NCBI RefSeq assembly: GCF_037975245.1
Contig: NC_092575.1
Span: forward strand, 9,084,001 to 9,148,000
DNA length: 64,000 bases
Source: Apostichopus japonicus
Taxonomy: Eukaryota > Echinodermata > Holothuroidea > Aspidochirotida > Stichopodidae
Direction: 5' to 3'
Positions 34,691 to 46,291 of this stretch are shown here, in pieces (the stretch's first letter is position 1; each line of letters begins with the position of its first letter). The translations under genes and the position numbers were made by a program. The notes under the pieces are model-generated. The model was not told where the DNA came from. It made no database searches and saw nothing but the letters and a program-made list of their open reading frames with translations.

Positions 34691-35955
34691 TGATATGTTA
34701 CCCAGAAAGGATAAGGCACGAAGTTTCCTTCTTGCTTTTTATTACTTCTGGTAACCAGAACATATCGGGTAATAAATATAAGAAAAGTTTCCCCTTCAAC
34801 ACAAAACTATTCTTGTTTAAAACAGCAGCACAGAACCATTCATAATTTGCATATTACACGAAATTTACACTCGGCGTTCAAATGTCCGGAAAATGTTACA
34901 TCATGTTCAATTTGTTGTGTCGTCACCACGCTGCGATGAACTTGTGGTCAAGTTTGAATGTCGATGACCTACTTATGATCTGTGACCAATGTCAATGGGA
35001 ATTATGTGTGGAAAAACTGGGGGTTTTCCACGTGTTATATATATACATAGAAGTTTTACGTAAGCGGAGCGAATTTTGGGAAGCTCGTTGATTGTGAGTA
35101 AGCACTAATCTAAGCATCAGTATTTGTGAAAAATATCGTAAGGTTTTTCAGAGATTCTCTTTGAATCTCCCCTCCATATATCTCTCTTTCTCCATCCACT
35201 CAAAGCTCGACATTTATGCTACTTCTGTTTGGGGGAAATTATCGTAAATATTGAAATATCGCGATAACTTTTTAACTATTTATCGTGATGGTAAAAAGCA
35301 AATATCGCCCAGCCCTTCCTCCACGCTATGAATAGCGTTGTATTGATCGGTTCACTCCCGTTGTGTTGGTGGTGAATAGTGAGCGCGGGGAATTTGCGTT
35401 CCTTTATTTGGAGTGCGGGGAAAGTAGCGTTCCTTTATTTGGAGCGGGGTTAATTACAGTTAAGCTGCGTTTTGCGCTGAATCGCGCTAATCTTTACCAA
35501 GTTGCTTATTGGTGGTACTGTATGCTACCCTGGTCCATTCGGGCCAGCATCTTCTCGTAGTTGTTCGATTATGTTTAGTGTTTTTTGGGGTAATTCGGTG
35601 ACAGTAAACTATATCCCCGTCACTTATCATGCATGAGGCATCTTTTTGGTCTATTCTTCTGTTCAGTTTGCGGTATCTTCCGATCAAATTGTATTACGGA
35701 ATCGGCAAGCTGCTTGCATGTTCTGCAGTATATTGTACGGTACGTACCTATTGACGCTCCGCCATGTAAACGATGCCTCCATTTGAGTGGAAATTTTGCT
35801 AATAAAATAACCCACTTTACTCAATTTTCTGCTTAAAATTGTCATAGAACGAGTTGTTTGCCTTCATGTGTTCTTGTTTTTAGCTAACAGCTTTTCAAAC
35901 GCTCGAAATTGGATGTCAAATACAGTACAATTGTTCGCTATCTGTGTTTAAACAG
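34691..35955. other. Sequence with repeat scraps
   Basis: Contains a hAT-like end at about 35270-35317 (aatatcgcccagccct), the inverted partner of the 30655 repeat at 35465-35525, and the inverted partner of 15075-15135 at 35150-35210. No gene recognised. Confidence 0.5.
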
Positions 35956-36842
35956 TAGGGATGCACCGGATATCCGGTCCGGCCGGACAGTGAGCAGTTA
36001 TCTGGTTCCGGCCGGATATTTTTCAAAATCCGGCCGGATATTTTTCAAAATCAGGCAGGATCTTTTCAAAATCTGGCCTGAATTATTCCTTAAAAAGGTG
36101 TTGGTATTAACTTAAATCAATGTTAAGTTGTAAACTATTTCCAAAAATTAATAAAAACATTCAAAGTAAGGAAAAATTAGGTTTAAAATGTTTAATTCAA
36201 TTTGCTCAATGGTCTGACCCACTGTTTCTAAAGATCAACCAAAATAATACAACCATCATACTGCTACTTCTTATTAATGATTTTCTTTTGTGTAATGAAA
36301 AAATCCGGTTCTGGCCGGATTTCATGTACTATCCGGCAAAATCCAGTTCCGGCCGGATCCCAAAATTTGGGCTCAGATTTTTTTAAACAATGGGGATTAA
36401 TTGTAATTAATTAACTTTTGACCAAAAATTATTAGGCATCACCTTATTCATACACAATCCAACAATCATCAGTTCAACTTTGAATATGATCCATCAAAAT
36501 CTTGAGGAGATTGAGATATTTGAAAATATTACAAAGAATGACCCCCGATGACCCCCTAAATGACCTCAATTTTCCGAACACCCCTCGAAAGTCTCATCCC
36601 GAGGAACGTTGTGACCAAGTTTCATTATAACTGGCCATACACTGTACAAACAGGAGCAATTTGAAAATATAGGGCCGCGGCCGGGGCCACAAAAGACCCC
36701 TAGTTGATCTTTGATCTCAAATTCATGAACACCCTGAAGGTAAAACTTCCATAGTACTATCGTGACAAACCCTCAACATTGTACCATGGAATCTGTAGGA
36801 GAAGAAGCATTTTGTGCAAAATTTGGATACGGTGCATCCCTA
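35956..36842. mobile_element. hAT-type element L carrying a copied repeat
   Basis: Ends tagggatgcaccggata and atacggtgcatcccta are inverted repeats. Flanks ttaaacag (35948-35955) and ataaacag (36843-36850) match at 7 of 8. Subterminal copies of a ccggccggat motif lie in the left half. The right half (36370-36816) is a near-identical copy of the repeat at 34015-34459, cut off inside that repeat and joined directly to the right TIR region. Confidence 0.88.
36370..36816 (+). repeat. Second copy of the 34015 repeat, inside element L
   Basis: Begins ggctcagatttttttaaac and ends gaagaagcattttgtg, collinear with 34015-34459. Differences are few: one small deletion near a tgacctcaattttccg stretch and isolated substitutions. 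Confidence 0.9.
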
Positions 36843-36850
36843 ATAAACAG

Positions 36851-37964
36851 TACCTATTTCAGTGTTTGATTTTCGCGGTATACCAAACATGACGTCACAT
36901 GGTGACCAGAGGCTCCTTTGGGTCAATCTCTGTTTTCAGACATTCCAGAGGTACATGTCACGTGACTACCCAAAATGCCCATATTCGTGGTCATTTTTTG
37001 ATGGGTTTTGGTAGGTTTCGAAGAGTTTTACACATGTTGGTATGTAAACTCCCAAATTAATGGAAAAACTCAACAAAATTGCTTTATGCCTCAGGCAATT
37101 GATTAGGTCTGTGTAGCCTAACGTAACAGTATACTCACCTACATAGTACAAGGCAAAATCAATACATTTTAATATTCTGATGGCACTCGTGCAAGGCCTG
37201 CCATTTTAAAAATCTTTAAAAAGTGCTTTCATTTGGAAAACCAAATACCTTCGGACAACCAAATATGAAGGCAAGGTTGTCCGAAGGACAAACTTATAAG
37301 CTTCTTAAAAGTCAGCCCAGGTCTGCGCATTATTTGTGGAATATTAACTACGAATATGCCTAGCCTAGTCGGCCTAATGTTAGGCCTACCAAAAATGATA
37401 GTTATGTTGGGAATTGTTCCGGTCGTTTTTATACTGCAATGTATAGTCTAATGAACAAGGAGTAATTGCATATATGCTAACGTTAAATGAGTCTAGCCTA
37501 GTATTACTACTACTTTCGAAATTGTAAGATGATAGTACTTACTCAGTATTTACGCTAAAATGACGCTTACAATAAATACGTATCGAAATCGCTATACTGT
37601 TAAGGCCATAGCAGATGATGTTACATTCATAACTGTCTTCTTGTCGGATTATGATCGAAGTTAGGCTAGTAATACCACGGCTATCATGCAATCGTTTTGT
37701 TGTTATTACCCACCACCAACTCTTCTTAGGCTAGACTAGAATTTTACTTACACTTCAAGCTTAGACGTGTGTTTCCGTCAAATGTGTACCGTGAATGTTT
37801 AAGCTAGGACGATACGAGGACAGAGGGTAAAAGTGTTACAGTATGTTACCACCAATCAAAATAGATCTTAGAGAAGGTCTGGGGTTTCAGCCAATCGCTG
37901 CCAAGCACCCCTATAATCAAGATGTCTGCAAGAAGAATGGCGACTCCAGCCCGACTCCAGGCGT
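36851..37964. other. Sequence without recognised genes
   Basis: Positions 37835-37935 (caatcaaaatagatctta, cagccaatcgctgccaagc) recur, diverged and inverted in part, at about 53855-53955. The remainder is unremarkable. Confidence 0.45.
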
Positions 37965-39918
37965 CAGGGGCGTATCCAGGATTTCTAATCCGGGGGGCGC
38001 GAATTAATATCTAAGCGGAGCGCCACCATGGGTTGGCGCGCAGCGCACAAGAAATTTCTGGTTATGATACCCCCTAGATCACCGGAAATGGCACTTCTCG
38101 GGCTTGAAAATGACCAACCAGATATACACTTTTGCCTGAGAACCAAGTATTTCCCAATAGTTTTTTCCCCATTCATAACCTTTTTGAAAATTTTCACCAG
38201 TTACACATCATGTTCGACCTCATCGCATGTCCTGTGGATCATTGCTTTCGTAGGTGATTCTACGTCGCTGACCACAATACCCGACAGCCCCACTTTTTAA
38301 GGTTTTCAGCCCATTATTTGTTCCGAATTTGAAAATTCACATTTCTCGTGAATAAATTCACTTCAAAACATACCCATAATGTTGCAAAAAATGTCATCTA
38401 TGGACAACCAATATAGAAAAACCTCCTTCAACCCTAACAGACCGGTCATAATTACACCAGTAGTGGGAAGTATGATTAAGAATGTTGGTTAGGTAATTTT
38501 CGAAAATAATTTATTGGTGTACAAATATTAAACCTTCTTATAACGGCTATTATAAAATTTGGTTGAATGAAATGAAAAAAATACTAGATATTTCCGAAAC
38601 CGAACACTACACATATAGGTCAAGGAGGCGGGGGGGGGGGGCCTAACAAAATATTTCTTTCTGAAAATTCGGGCAATATGCTGAGAATTTTCTCGGGCAC
38701 CTATACTGAAAGAAAAATACATTGCAATGATGTAGCTAAAGGAAATGAATAGTTTAAAAATCATCTTTTGGTAATTAAAATAAAGTTCTAAGCTTGGCCG
38801 ACTAATTAGCCATTACTAATGTAAAAGAGAGTTTTGACATAATTGGACCTCCATGCTTTTTCTCCATCTACATAGGACAATTCGTTGTTCATATGAGCAT
38901 CCCGCGGTATACTGCGCAATTTGCACGGACCGTACGGTACACGATGGCATGCGATAATAACCGATGCTTGCTTATATGATATTGACTTTAACATGTTGAA
39001 CCCCGCGGAGCGCGCGAAAAACTTTGGTTATATTTTTCGGGCAAGTCGTTACAGCCCCGCAAATCAAATTGGGTTCCTATGACTACACACGTCGACAGAG
39101 GCTATTCAACTTGGAACCGCCATTTTCATGCTCACTGACATGATGTCATATCTGCTGTTTGCTTCACCACGAGTTGGCGCGAAGCGAACAAGAAAATGTT
39201 GGCCGAAACTGCCTCCCAGATCGCTGGAAATGGCACTTCCCAGGACCATGGGTTGGCGCGAAGCGTACAAGAAAATTTTGGCCGAAAATGCCTCCCAGAT
39301 CGCTGGAAATGACACTTCCCATGCCCTTCTGAGTTGCATCTAAGCATTTTCTATTTTGAAATTACTAGCGTTATCATAAAAAAATATACTCGGGGGGGGG
39401 GGGGGGTCGTTTTTCCCGTTCCCGAAATGCGTCATGTTCCCCGACGACTCGGTCGAGTTCGAGACCAGCCACAGTTGGTTTCATAGCACAATTGTTTAAG
39501 GCGTCCATACACACACACACGCGTTATGATAGACCATATATAGTATATATATATATAGATACATTATAGTGAGAGAGGACAAATGGAAACGTCAAAAATG
39601 GATTTAGGGTAGGGTGAGGCGCACGCCCCTTCCGAAATCCTCGATCCGTCACTGGCTACCCGGCCATGTGTATATAATAGGGATCAGCGCTGTAATTATG
39701 TCACTGTTCCCCTTTCTCTTCCCTTGGCGTTTTGTTTTCTTTTACTCCCTCCTTTTCTCCTTTTTTCTTTCTTTCTTCTTTTTCTTTTCCCTTCCTTCCT
39801 TCCTCTCCTCCTCCTCTTTCCCCCCCTCTTTTTTCCCTTTTTTCTTCTCTTTTTTTTCTCTCCCCTTTCTCTTACCCGGGGGGCGCGCGCCCCCAACGCC
39901 CCCCTGAATACGCGCCTG
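37965..39918. mobile_element. hAT-like non-autonomous element B (sister of A)
   Basis: Ends caggggcgtatccagg and cctgaatacgcgcctg match those of element A, and the two are collinear: subterminal gcggagcgccaccat / ggttggcgcgc module, AT-rich middle, two tandem modules (about 39170-39325), a G-run near 39390, and a pyrimidine tract at 39690-39875. B lacks the 384-base insertion present in A. The flanks share only ggcgt directly at the ends, not a clean 8-bp duplication. Confidence 0.8.
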
Positions 39919-40031
39919 GGCGTGTATAGATAAGATTAAGGAGCATTGATCATACTCAGTATACAGATAAGAAATGGCGAGGGGTTGATTCGAGTGCTTT
40001 GGAAGCGATGAAGAAGTCCGAATATCGAGCA

Positions 40032-41133
40032 CAGTGGCGGCGGAACAGGGAGGGCTTGGGGGGCTCAGCCCCCCAATGAAAAAGTTGAGGGGGCAAATGC
40101 ATGATAAGCCCCCCCCCCCACAATATTTACCAAGGCTCCGAAACGTGCATCTGCCCATTTTTCAATGCATACTTGTCGATCTGTCCGATGCACACGTATA
40201 CTATATAGGTGAAATAATTTTAGTAATTGCTGGGGGACCCTGGTCCCTCGGACCGTCCCCTGGCTATAGACCACATTGTCACCCCAACCGCGTCTTCACG
40301 CCCCGTGAAAAGTGGAAGCAGTTAGTGTGAGTACCGGTAAGCGTAACACAACTTCGTCTTAGGCCAATGACTTGCCTCATTTCAGCCAGTTCTCCAACAT
40401 CCTCTTACTTAGTGGCGGAGCGTCCATATATACAGTCAGGGGGCGGATCCCCCCCCTCCTGACGGACTCAAATGGACTGCTGGCGCCCTTTTCAGCTTTT
40501 CACTACTTTTAACTTATTCGCGATTATTGACTATTTTATTGCGCTCTCATATACCTATTGACATTTGTCATATTCTGTTGGTGTAATTTTCCGACAAAAT
40601 GGCGACGACACCTATTTATTCTCCGTTTATCTGCAAATTAGCAAGGCCCGGAAAGGGTCATTTCCTGCAATCTAGGGAGTAACTTTACTCAAAAATTTTC
40701 TGTACGCTCCGCGCCAACCTGTGGTGGCGCTCCGCTTAGATAGTGTCGAAAGCGCCCAGGCTACAGACCATTCTTGCCCCCCCTGACCAATATCCCTAGC
40801 TCCGCCAATGCCCTTACTACACTCAAAAACGTCTTTGCGAGTACACTACGAGTAATAGCTACTCTCTTAAAACACCATCGAATATACAAATTACTATGTT
40901 TTTACAGACTTTTACGTGCAATCTGAGAAATTGCAGGCTTGAGACCCATATTTTAGGGCTAGGTATTCGCAGCATAAAACACTCGGGAAGTGCCGTTTCC
41001 GGCCATCTGGGGGTTTGAAAAAACCCAAAATTTTCTTGTACGCTCCGCGCCAACCGATGGTGGCGCTCCGCTTAGATAGTCTCCACATATTAGCCCCCCC
41101 CCCCCCAATAATTTTACCGTTCCGCCGCGCCTG
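40032..41133. mobile_element. hAT-type element F with perfect target duplication
   Basis: Starts cagtggcggcggaac and ends gttccgccgcgcctg. The 8-bp duplication atcgagca is perfect at 40024-40031 and 41134-41141. A copy of the shared GC-rich module, inverted, lies about 40 bases inside the right end. The element at 40410-40810 is nested in it. Non-coding, with C-runs near both ends. Confidence 0.93.
40410..40810 (-). mobile_element. Short hAT-type element D2 nested in F
   Basis: Reverse complement of the 384-base element at 11805-12188 across its whole length, including the tcaatggactgctggcg-like and gacatttgtcatattctg segments. Flanks ctcttact (40402-40409) and cccttact (40811-40818) match at 7 of 8. 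Each TIR has one substitution relative to the other copy. Confidence 0.92.
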
Positions 41134-41141
41134 ATCGAGCA

Positions 41142-42174
41142 ATGTCGCACGCACAAACTTTTTTGTCTCCGTTTCGCCTAACTGTGCCGCCTGCGAATTT
41201 TTTTCCCCGTAGTACAGCGAGGGGAACATGAATTATTCATGCTCTTACAGAAAATTCCACCACTTCAAAAGTTCGCGGGGTTTTCCAGGTCTACAAGATA
41301 CGTCATTCATTGGACTGTATGATGACATTTCTCGACATACTAAACTGTGTACAAAACGGTTTTCTTGAGAAGTACTGTCACGTGAGGGCTGGGCGAAATT
41401 TCCTGTTGAGAAATGAATTATTCATTTTTCACTTGTAACATAGCGCTGTTGTACCAGGGAGTTGTTAACAACTCCCTGGTTGTACAACTTTGCGCACGCT
41501 CGTGATCACGTACACTGAATCATTGTCAGAAAGTTTTTCCATCACATACGTACGTACGTTACACATGAGATTATGTTGAACGTATAAAAACCTAGGAAAA
41601 AACATGATCGTAACCTCGTATTTCTGTTCAAATGAAGATACCTACGAGAATGTCAGTGCTTGGCTGACTTGGAGATAGGCTTGAGTGTACTTTTTACTTT
41701 ACTAAGTATAGTGTGGCCCTTGATCAGTTTAAATGTTACTCTTTGTCTTTCCATTTCCTAGTCCGATTAGACCGATGGAACATGTTTTATTATTATTATT
41801 ATATATAGGTCCCAAATTCTAGCGTGCCATAATTCATTAATTTCTAGTAGTAGAAGTATTCAAAAAGTACTTTCCTGTTCAAACACAAGGCCTGCAGGCT
41901 GTAGTCTATGCTGCATCTATACCTGATTAAAAAACACTTTTGTTACAGCTTGCAGCCAGGCTTTGGCAAGAATCTTGATAGACCTATAAATAGGGTTACT
42001 AAGTTGTTATTTGTGTTAACGTTATATTCGTCAGTGATGAACATGACGATTTACATTTCACAGATTAAGCCAATATAGCCTACTCATTAGAGTGTGCATG
42101 GTGAAAGCAGCTGTTTATCTTGGGTCTCATCAAGTGGCTCTCACGGTGCTCATTCACTATGTGTTTATGCAACC
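41142..42174. other. Sequence without genes; one long palindrome
   Basis: Apart from the palindrome at 41453-41480 and a short att trinucleotide run near 41790, nothing recognised. Confidence 0.45.
41453..41480. repeat. 28-base perfect palindrome
   Basis: accagggagttgtt followed by its exact reverse complement, with no spacer. A single half, gtaccagggagttgtacc, occurs near 31262. Confidence 0.95.
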
Positions 42175-42182
42175 CTAAACAG

Positions 42183-43842
42183 CAGTGGCGTAGCCAGACT
42201 TTTCCATCTGGGGGGCAAAGGGGGGGGGGGCGAAGGGTCTGATTGGTGGGGCAGACTAAGCTAGAACAAAAGACATACCAAACAGTTTGCATGACAAACT
42301 GTGGCAAATCAGGCATTGTGTCAGCAATGTAGGGTACAGATGGTCACTCTAGTTAGCTGACGTTTTATGTTATTTCCACATAGGTATTATTAACGATAAA
42401 ACAGATCACTGAAAAAGTCATCGATAATTCTTTAAAAATCTGAATAGACTATGATCTTTCTGTCAGTATTCAAAGATGATCAGCATGATATCTGACTTGC
42501 CTGGGAGTGTAACCACCCCCCCCCCAAATCAACAAAAGATGTTATCATTCCCCCTTCGGGCCCTTCTTTTGCACTTTCTAGGGCTCACTCAAACAGTCTA
42601 ACGAAGGTTAATTCGCCTATTCTGATGACTGTCTGCGAACTTATCGACGAATTTCGCGCCCTATTTACAAGGTGGCCATATTTTCGTGACTGAAATCGGG
42701 GACATTTATTGCGTGACTGATATGGGGGAGGGGTTTCCTTTGGAAAATTTTTAAGTGCCTAAGGTGCTTAGATGTAAAATGGTGATACTTTGAAGCACTT
42801 TCTAAATCAATTTTATTTTCAAACATTGTAGCTTTTTCTTAAATGAAATCCACTTACTTTACGTGGTTCTTTGAGAGCTTGTGATTTGCTCATGCTCACA
42901 CTATAAGTGTCGTTGTGTCGCCGTAGTTGCCATTTATACGGTCGAAAGAGTGCTAGGCTAGATCGATCAATATTTTTAACAGTGTTTCCCCTTACACTGG
43001 CCCACCTGAAATACTGGTTATAAGTTCCGTTCTGCAACTGCACACTTGACTAAATTTTGTTTTTACAATTATTTCACTAATAATGTGGGACATTTTCGAA
43101 ATTCCTGAACATTTTGACGAATCGCGGACACTTGTTCATCGGGGACAGCACACTGTAATCGGGGACTGTCCCCGAAAATCGGGGACGTCTGGTCACCTCG
43201 GGCCTATGAGCTCACTACGGAAACACAAACGTATATAGACTACTAGGCTGTTCTGTGTTGAATGTACCTAACCCAAGAAACATATCGCGATTGGTCGCGT
43301 AGGCGTAGCAAAACATGTAAGTTTCAGTCAAAATGCAAATTGTTTCTAAATACTGTGATATTCATTCTGCCATACACGTCACTCACGTGTGAATCATTTT
43401 GGAACACAATCCAGGGATCAGGGATAACCTTGTAAACATAAACTGAACGTAGCCTCCGCTTGTGAGTGCCGCGGAGACCGTTTAATTAAATCGCCAACCC
43501 GTTTCCACATTTGACAATACAGAGACAGTGGCGTTTTTTGCGCTGCTGCTTGGGTCAAATTCTTTTTCGAAGCAATGTTCCCATGGAAGTGATTTTTATT
43601 TTGGCCACCCAATTTCACAGATAGAGAATTAGGTAAAAGGTAAAGAATAAAAATTGCATAAAAACCATGGTAATATGCACATAGGCCCAGCAACATATTT
43701 AGTGTGCATTCAAGTTTTTTTTCTCAGTCAATAATTCCATTTGGGGGGGGGGGGCAAGTGGGGGGGGGGCGAGCATTTCAACTGGGGGGGGGGGCTACCG
43801 CCCCCCTGCCCCCCCCCCCCCCCCCCGCTGGCTACGCCACTG
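42183..43842. mobile_element. hAT-type element E with perfect target duplication
   Basis: Both ends are cagtggcgtagccag, a perfect 15-base inverted repeat, and ctaaacag is duplicated exactly at 42175-42182 and 43843-43850. The interior is gene-free: a gggggaggggtttcctttgg segment related to those in H and K, a poorly conserved middle, and long G- and C-runs just inside the right end. Confidence 0.93.
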
Positions 43843-43850
43843 CTAAACAG

Positions 43851-44589
43851 CTAAAACTTAACTGGTTTAATTTTGGTTCAAAATTGCCTCTTTAATTTTT
43901 ACTATAATTACTACAAAAACATGTAATCCCATGTGGATGTCAGGAGTCCCATTTGGGTGTTCAACAGCTAGGTCAATGTCAGATTGGTGCCATATCACAT
44001 ATACACCATATTGAGCTTGTAAGTTGTACTGGACACATACCTTTACTGGCAAAGTGACTAATCATAAATAGGAATTCCTGCTTGATTGTTTCGTGGAAGT
44101 GATAATTAATGCATGTTCTTTTTGGCATTTTAATTTGAAAACATGATAATTGTAACTTGATGCCATATATATCTAGGTAAGGTATAATAAAAGAATGCAG
44201 GCATTATCACTCAATCTGAATCATATCCAGCCACTCTCTGAGCTTACTATTTAGCCAAGCTATAGAAATCAAGACTACGTGAAAGAATTGCATTGGCTCA
44301 AATTTTTGCACAATAATTAAGTTAATTTTTCAAATTTATAAACTCACATCGGTGGGTATATTCAGTGGAAATGGAGTCATGGACCCTTCCATTCAAATAG
44401 TCACCCAATGTATTTGTATCAAATAACCTCCCCGTCCTCCTCAAAGTAGGTTAATTTGGAGCTAATTTCGCTAATTAACAAAAGAGATTGCTCCTTAGAA
44501 ATCTCATAGGAAAGGAGTGACAGATTTAAATAGGTTGCAAGTACTTTTTATGAAATATAACCTTAAAATGGTTCTTTCTTCTGTTTTAG
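43851..44589. other. Sequence upstream of the Mutator-like transposase remnant
   Basis: No recognisable upstream transposase exon; ends in a good splice acceptor (tcttctgttttag). Confidence 0.4.
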
Positions 44590-45445
44590 AATCGACTCCC
44601 ACCTCAGTACCACCACTTTATATGTAAGCATGTGGATGGAGAATCTGCAATTCAAGAGGAGACTACCATCAGACTGTCTCTAAGGAAAGAAGATGTTTCT
44701 CAATGGTTGAAAGACTTTCAAGACTCATCTGACATAACATGGAGAAAGTCCAAAACTTACACTCTATTGCAGGAGGTCTACCTCTGGGGGTTTCATAACT
44801 TCATCTGAAACCCAGCAAACTATAGAAAATGGCCTGAGGCTGCTGCATTCGATATTTCCTGATAGTGCATATTTCAACAGAAATGAATTGCGTCCAAAAG
44901 TGGTCATCACAGATGATTGCGAAGCTCTGAGGCAAACAATTACTGCAGTTTACCCGAACACTCGCACCATTCTTTGTGTGTTCCACATATTGCAGGCAAT
45001 GTGGCGTTGACTGTGGGACTCTCAAAATGGAATTCCCAAGCATGACCAAGCAAGCTTTCTCAACATCATCAAAAGCTTGGTGTATGCTCAGTCACTAACA
45101 CAGCTGGATGAGCGCTATGAAACCTCCATGAATGATGCTCTGGTTTCAAAATATGGCAAGTTCAAGGAACATTTGGCATCTGTGTTTGCAAGAAAGAATG
45201 TATGGGCCATTAGTCACCGTGACTCACTCCCTGTACGAGGGAACCACACCAAAAACTTCTGTGAGGCAGCAATGAGGATTGTTAGAGATAAAGTTCTATA
45301 CAGAATGAAGGGTTTTAATGTGACTCAACTTGTAGACTTTATGGATACCCGATTTGAGATGTACTACGAATGTCGTCTCACTGATTTGGCAAATAACCGC
45401 ATGTCTAACTTAGTCAACTCAAAGTTCTTCCTGAGGGATCATTAA
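44590..45445 (+). pseudogene. Mutator-like (MULE) transposase, decayed
   Basis: After a splice-acceptor-like tcttctgttttag the first frame reads NRLPPQYHHFICKHVDGES, then a SLRKEDVSQWLKDFQDSSD stretch and WRKSKTY, like the region before the MULE catalytic core. A second frame then gives FITSSETQQTIENGLRLLHS, RPKVVITDDCEALRQ (TDD-type catalytic motif), TILCVFHILQAMWR (the C..FH..QA.WR signature), a stop at W+2, and a third frame with RGNHTKNFCEAAMRIVRDKV holding the expected catalytic Glu region. The part that should carry the first catalytic Asp is missing between the first two frames. Frameshifts, a stop and this deletion make it a pseudogene. Confidence 0.85.
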
Positions 45446-45899
45446 GTGAACAGTGACAACATAGAAAAGTTTGGTTGTTCCAAAAATAGGATAAGTATAT
45501 ATAGAAACAAATAAATGTGGTTGTTAACTTATTGTCCCCCAGGACCATTCCAAACTGAAGAAAAAATAAGAAACCAGAAAACAGGTAGTTCTAATTTCAA
45601 TGAAATTCACCAGCAATATGCTGTCTAATATTATACGATAAAAACATTACTCGTACTTGCATGGGTGAGACTTTCATCACTTGACAAGAAAAAGCAAAAA
45701 CTAGCAATTCTGTGGGCGTCACATGGCCCTTAATTGAAGTAATAATAACATGAAAGTTCTGTGTATAAAGCAAGGCAGAAATATTTAATTATGCTTTTTT
45801 TCATGGCAGCTTGGCCGTCTCTACCCAACTTATCCATGCTCCTCCATACAAGCTATTTGAGTGGCATTCTTTTCAGCACATTAAATTAGAGCCCACATT

Positions 45900-45985
45900 T
45901 ATGTATGCATGTAAGTGTTTGTGTATGAATGTATGTTTATATATATGACATGTATGCATGTATGTATGTATGTATATGTGTATTT
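45900..45985. repeat. ATGT-type microsatellite
   Basis: Imperfect tgtatgta and tatata units between the two transposase segments. Confidence 0.85.
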
Positions 45986-46068
45986 TATTGAAGACATACC
46001 CACCTTAAGTAACTTTGATAAGATACAATTGAGATTCCTAGAGTGTTTATACTTTTACTTACATGCAG

Positions 46069-46291
46069 ATAGATGACTCCTACTACCGAGTGCCAAGCTT
46101 CTCCACAGGGACCACTGAAGTTGTGTATGATGTCAACATGGATGTAGGCACATGCACTAGTCCAGTGGGAAAGACCGGTGGTCCATGTAAGCATCAGCAT
46201 GCTGTCATGCGAGCATACAATTTGCAAGGTTCCAACTTTGTTAGTGTATCAACGCCTAAACACAGGCAGATGTTCTATTATATTACTACAG
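46069..46291 (+). pseudogene. SWIM zinc-finger exon of the MULE transposase
   Basis: Bounded by an acceptor (acttacatgcag) and a donor (gtatgc). The open reading encodes DDSYYRVPSFSTGTTEVVYD, VNMDVGTCTSPVGKTGGPCK, HQHAVMRAY and a closing MFYYITTG. C.C/S...CKHQ is a SWIM finger (usual CxC-n-CxH), here CTS, so the second Cys of the first pair is Ser. MULE transposases carry a SWIM finger after the catalytic core, so this belongs with the remnant ending at 45445, with an intron or insertion between. The Ser change may impair zinc binding. Confidence 0.82.
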
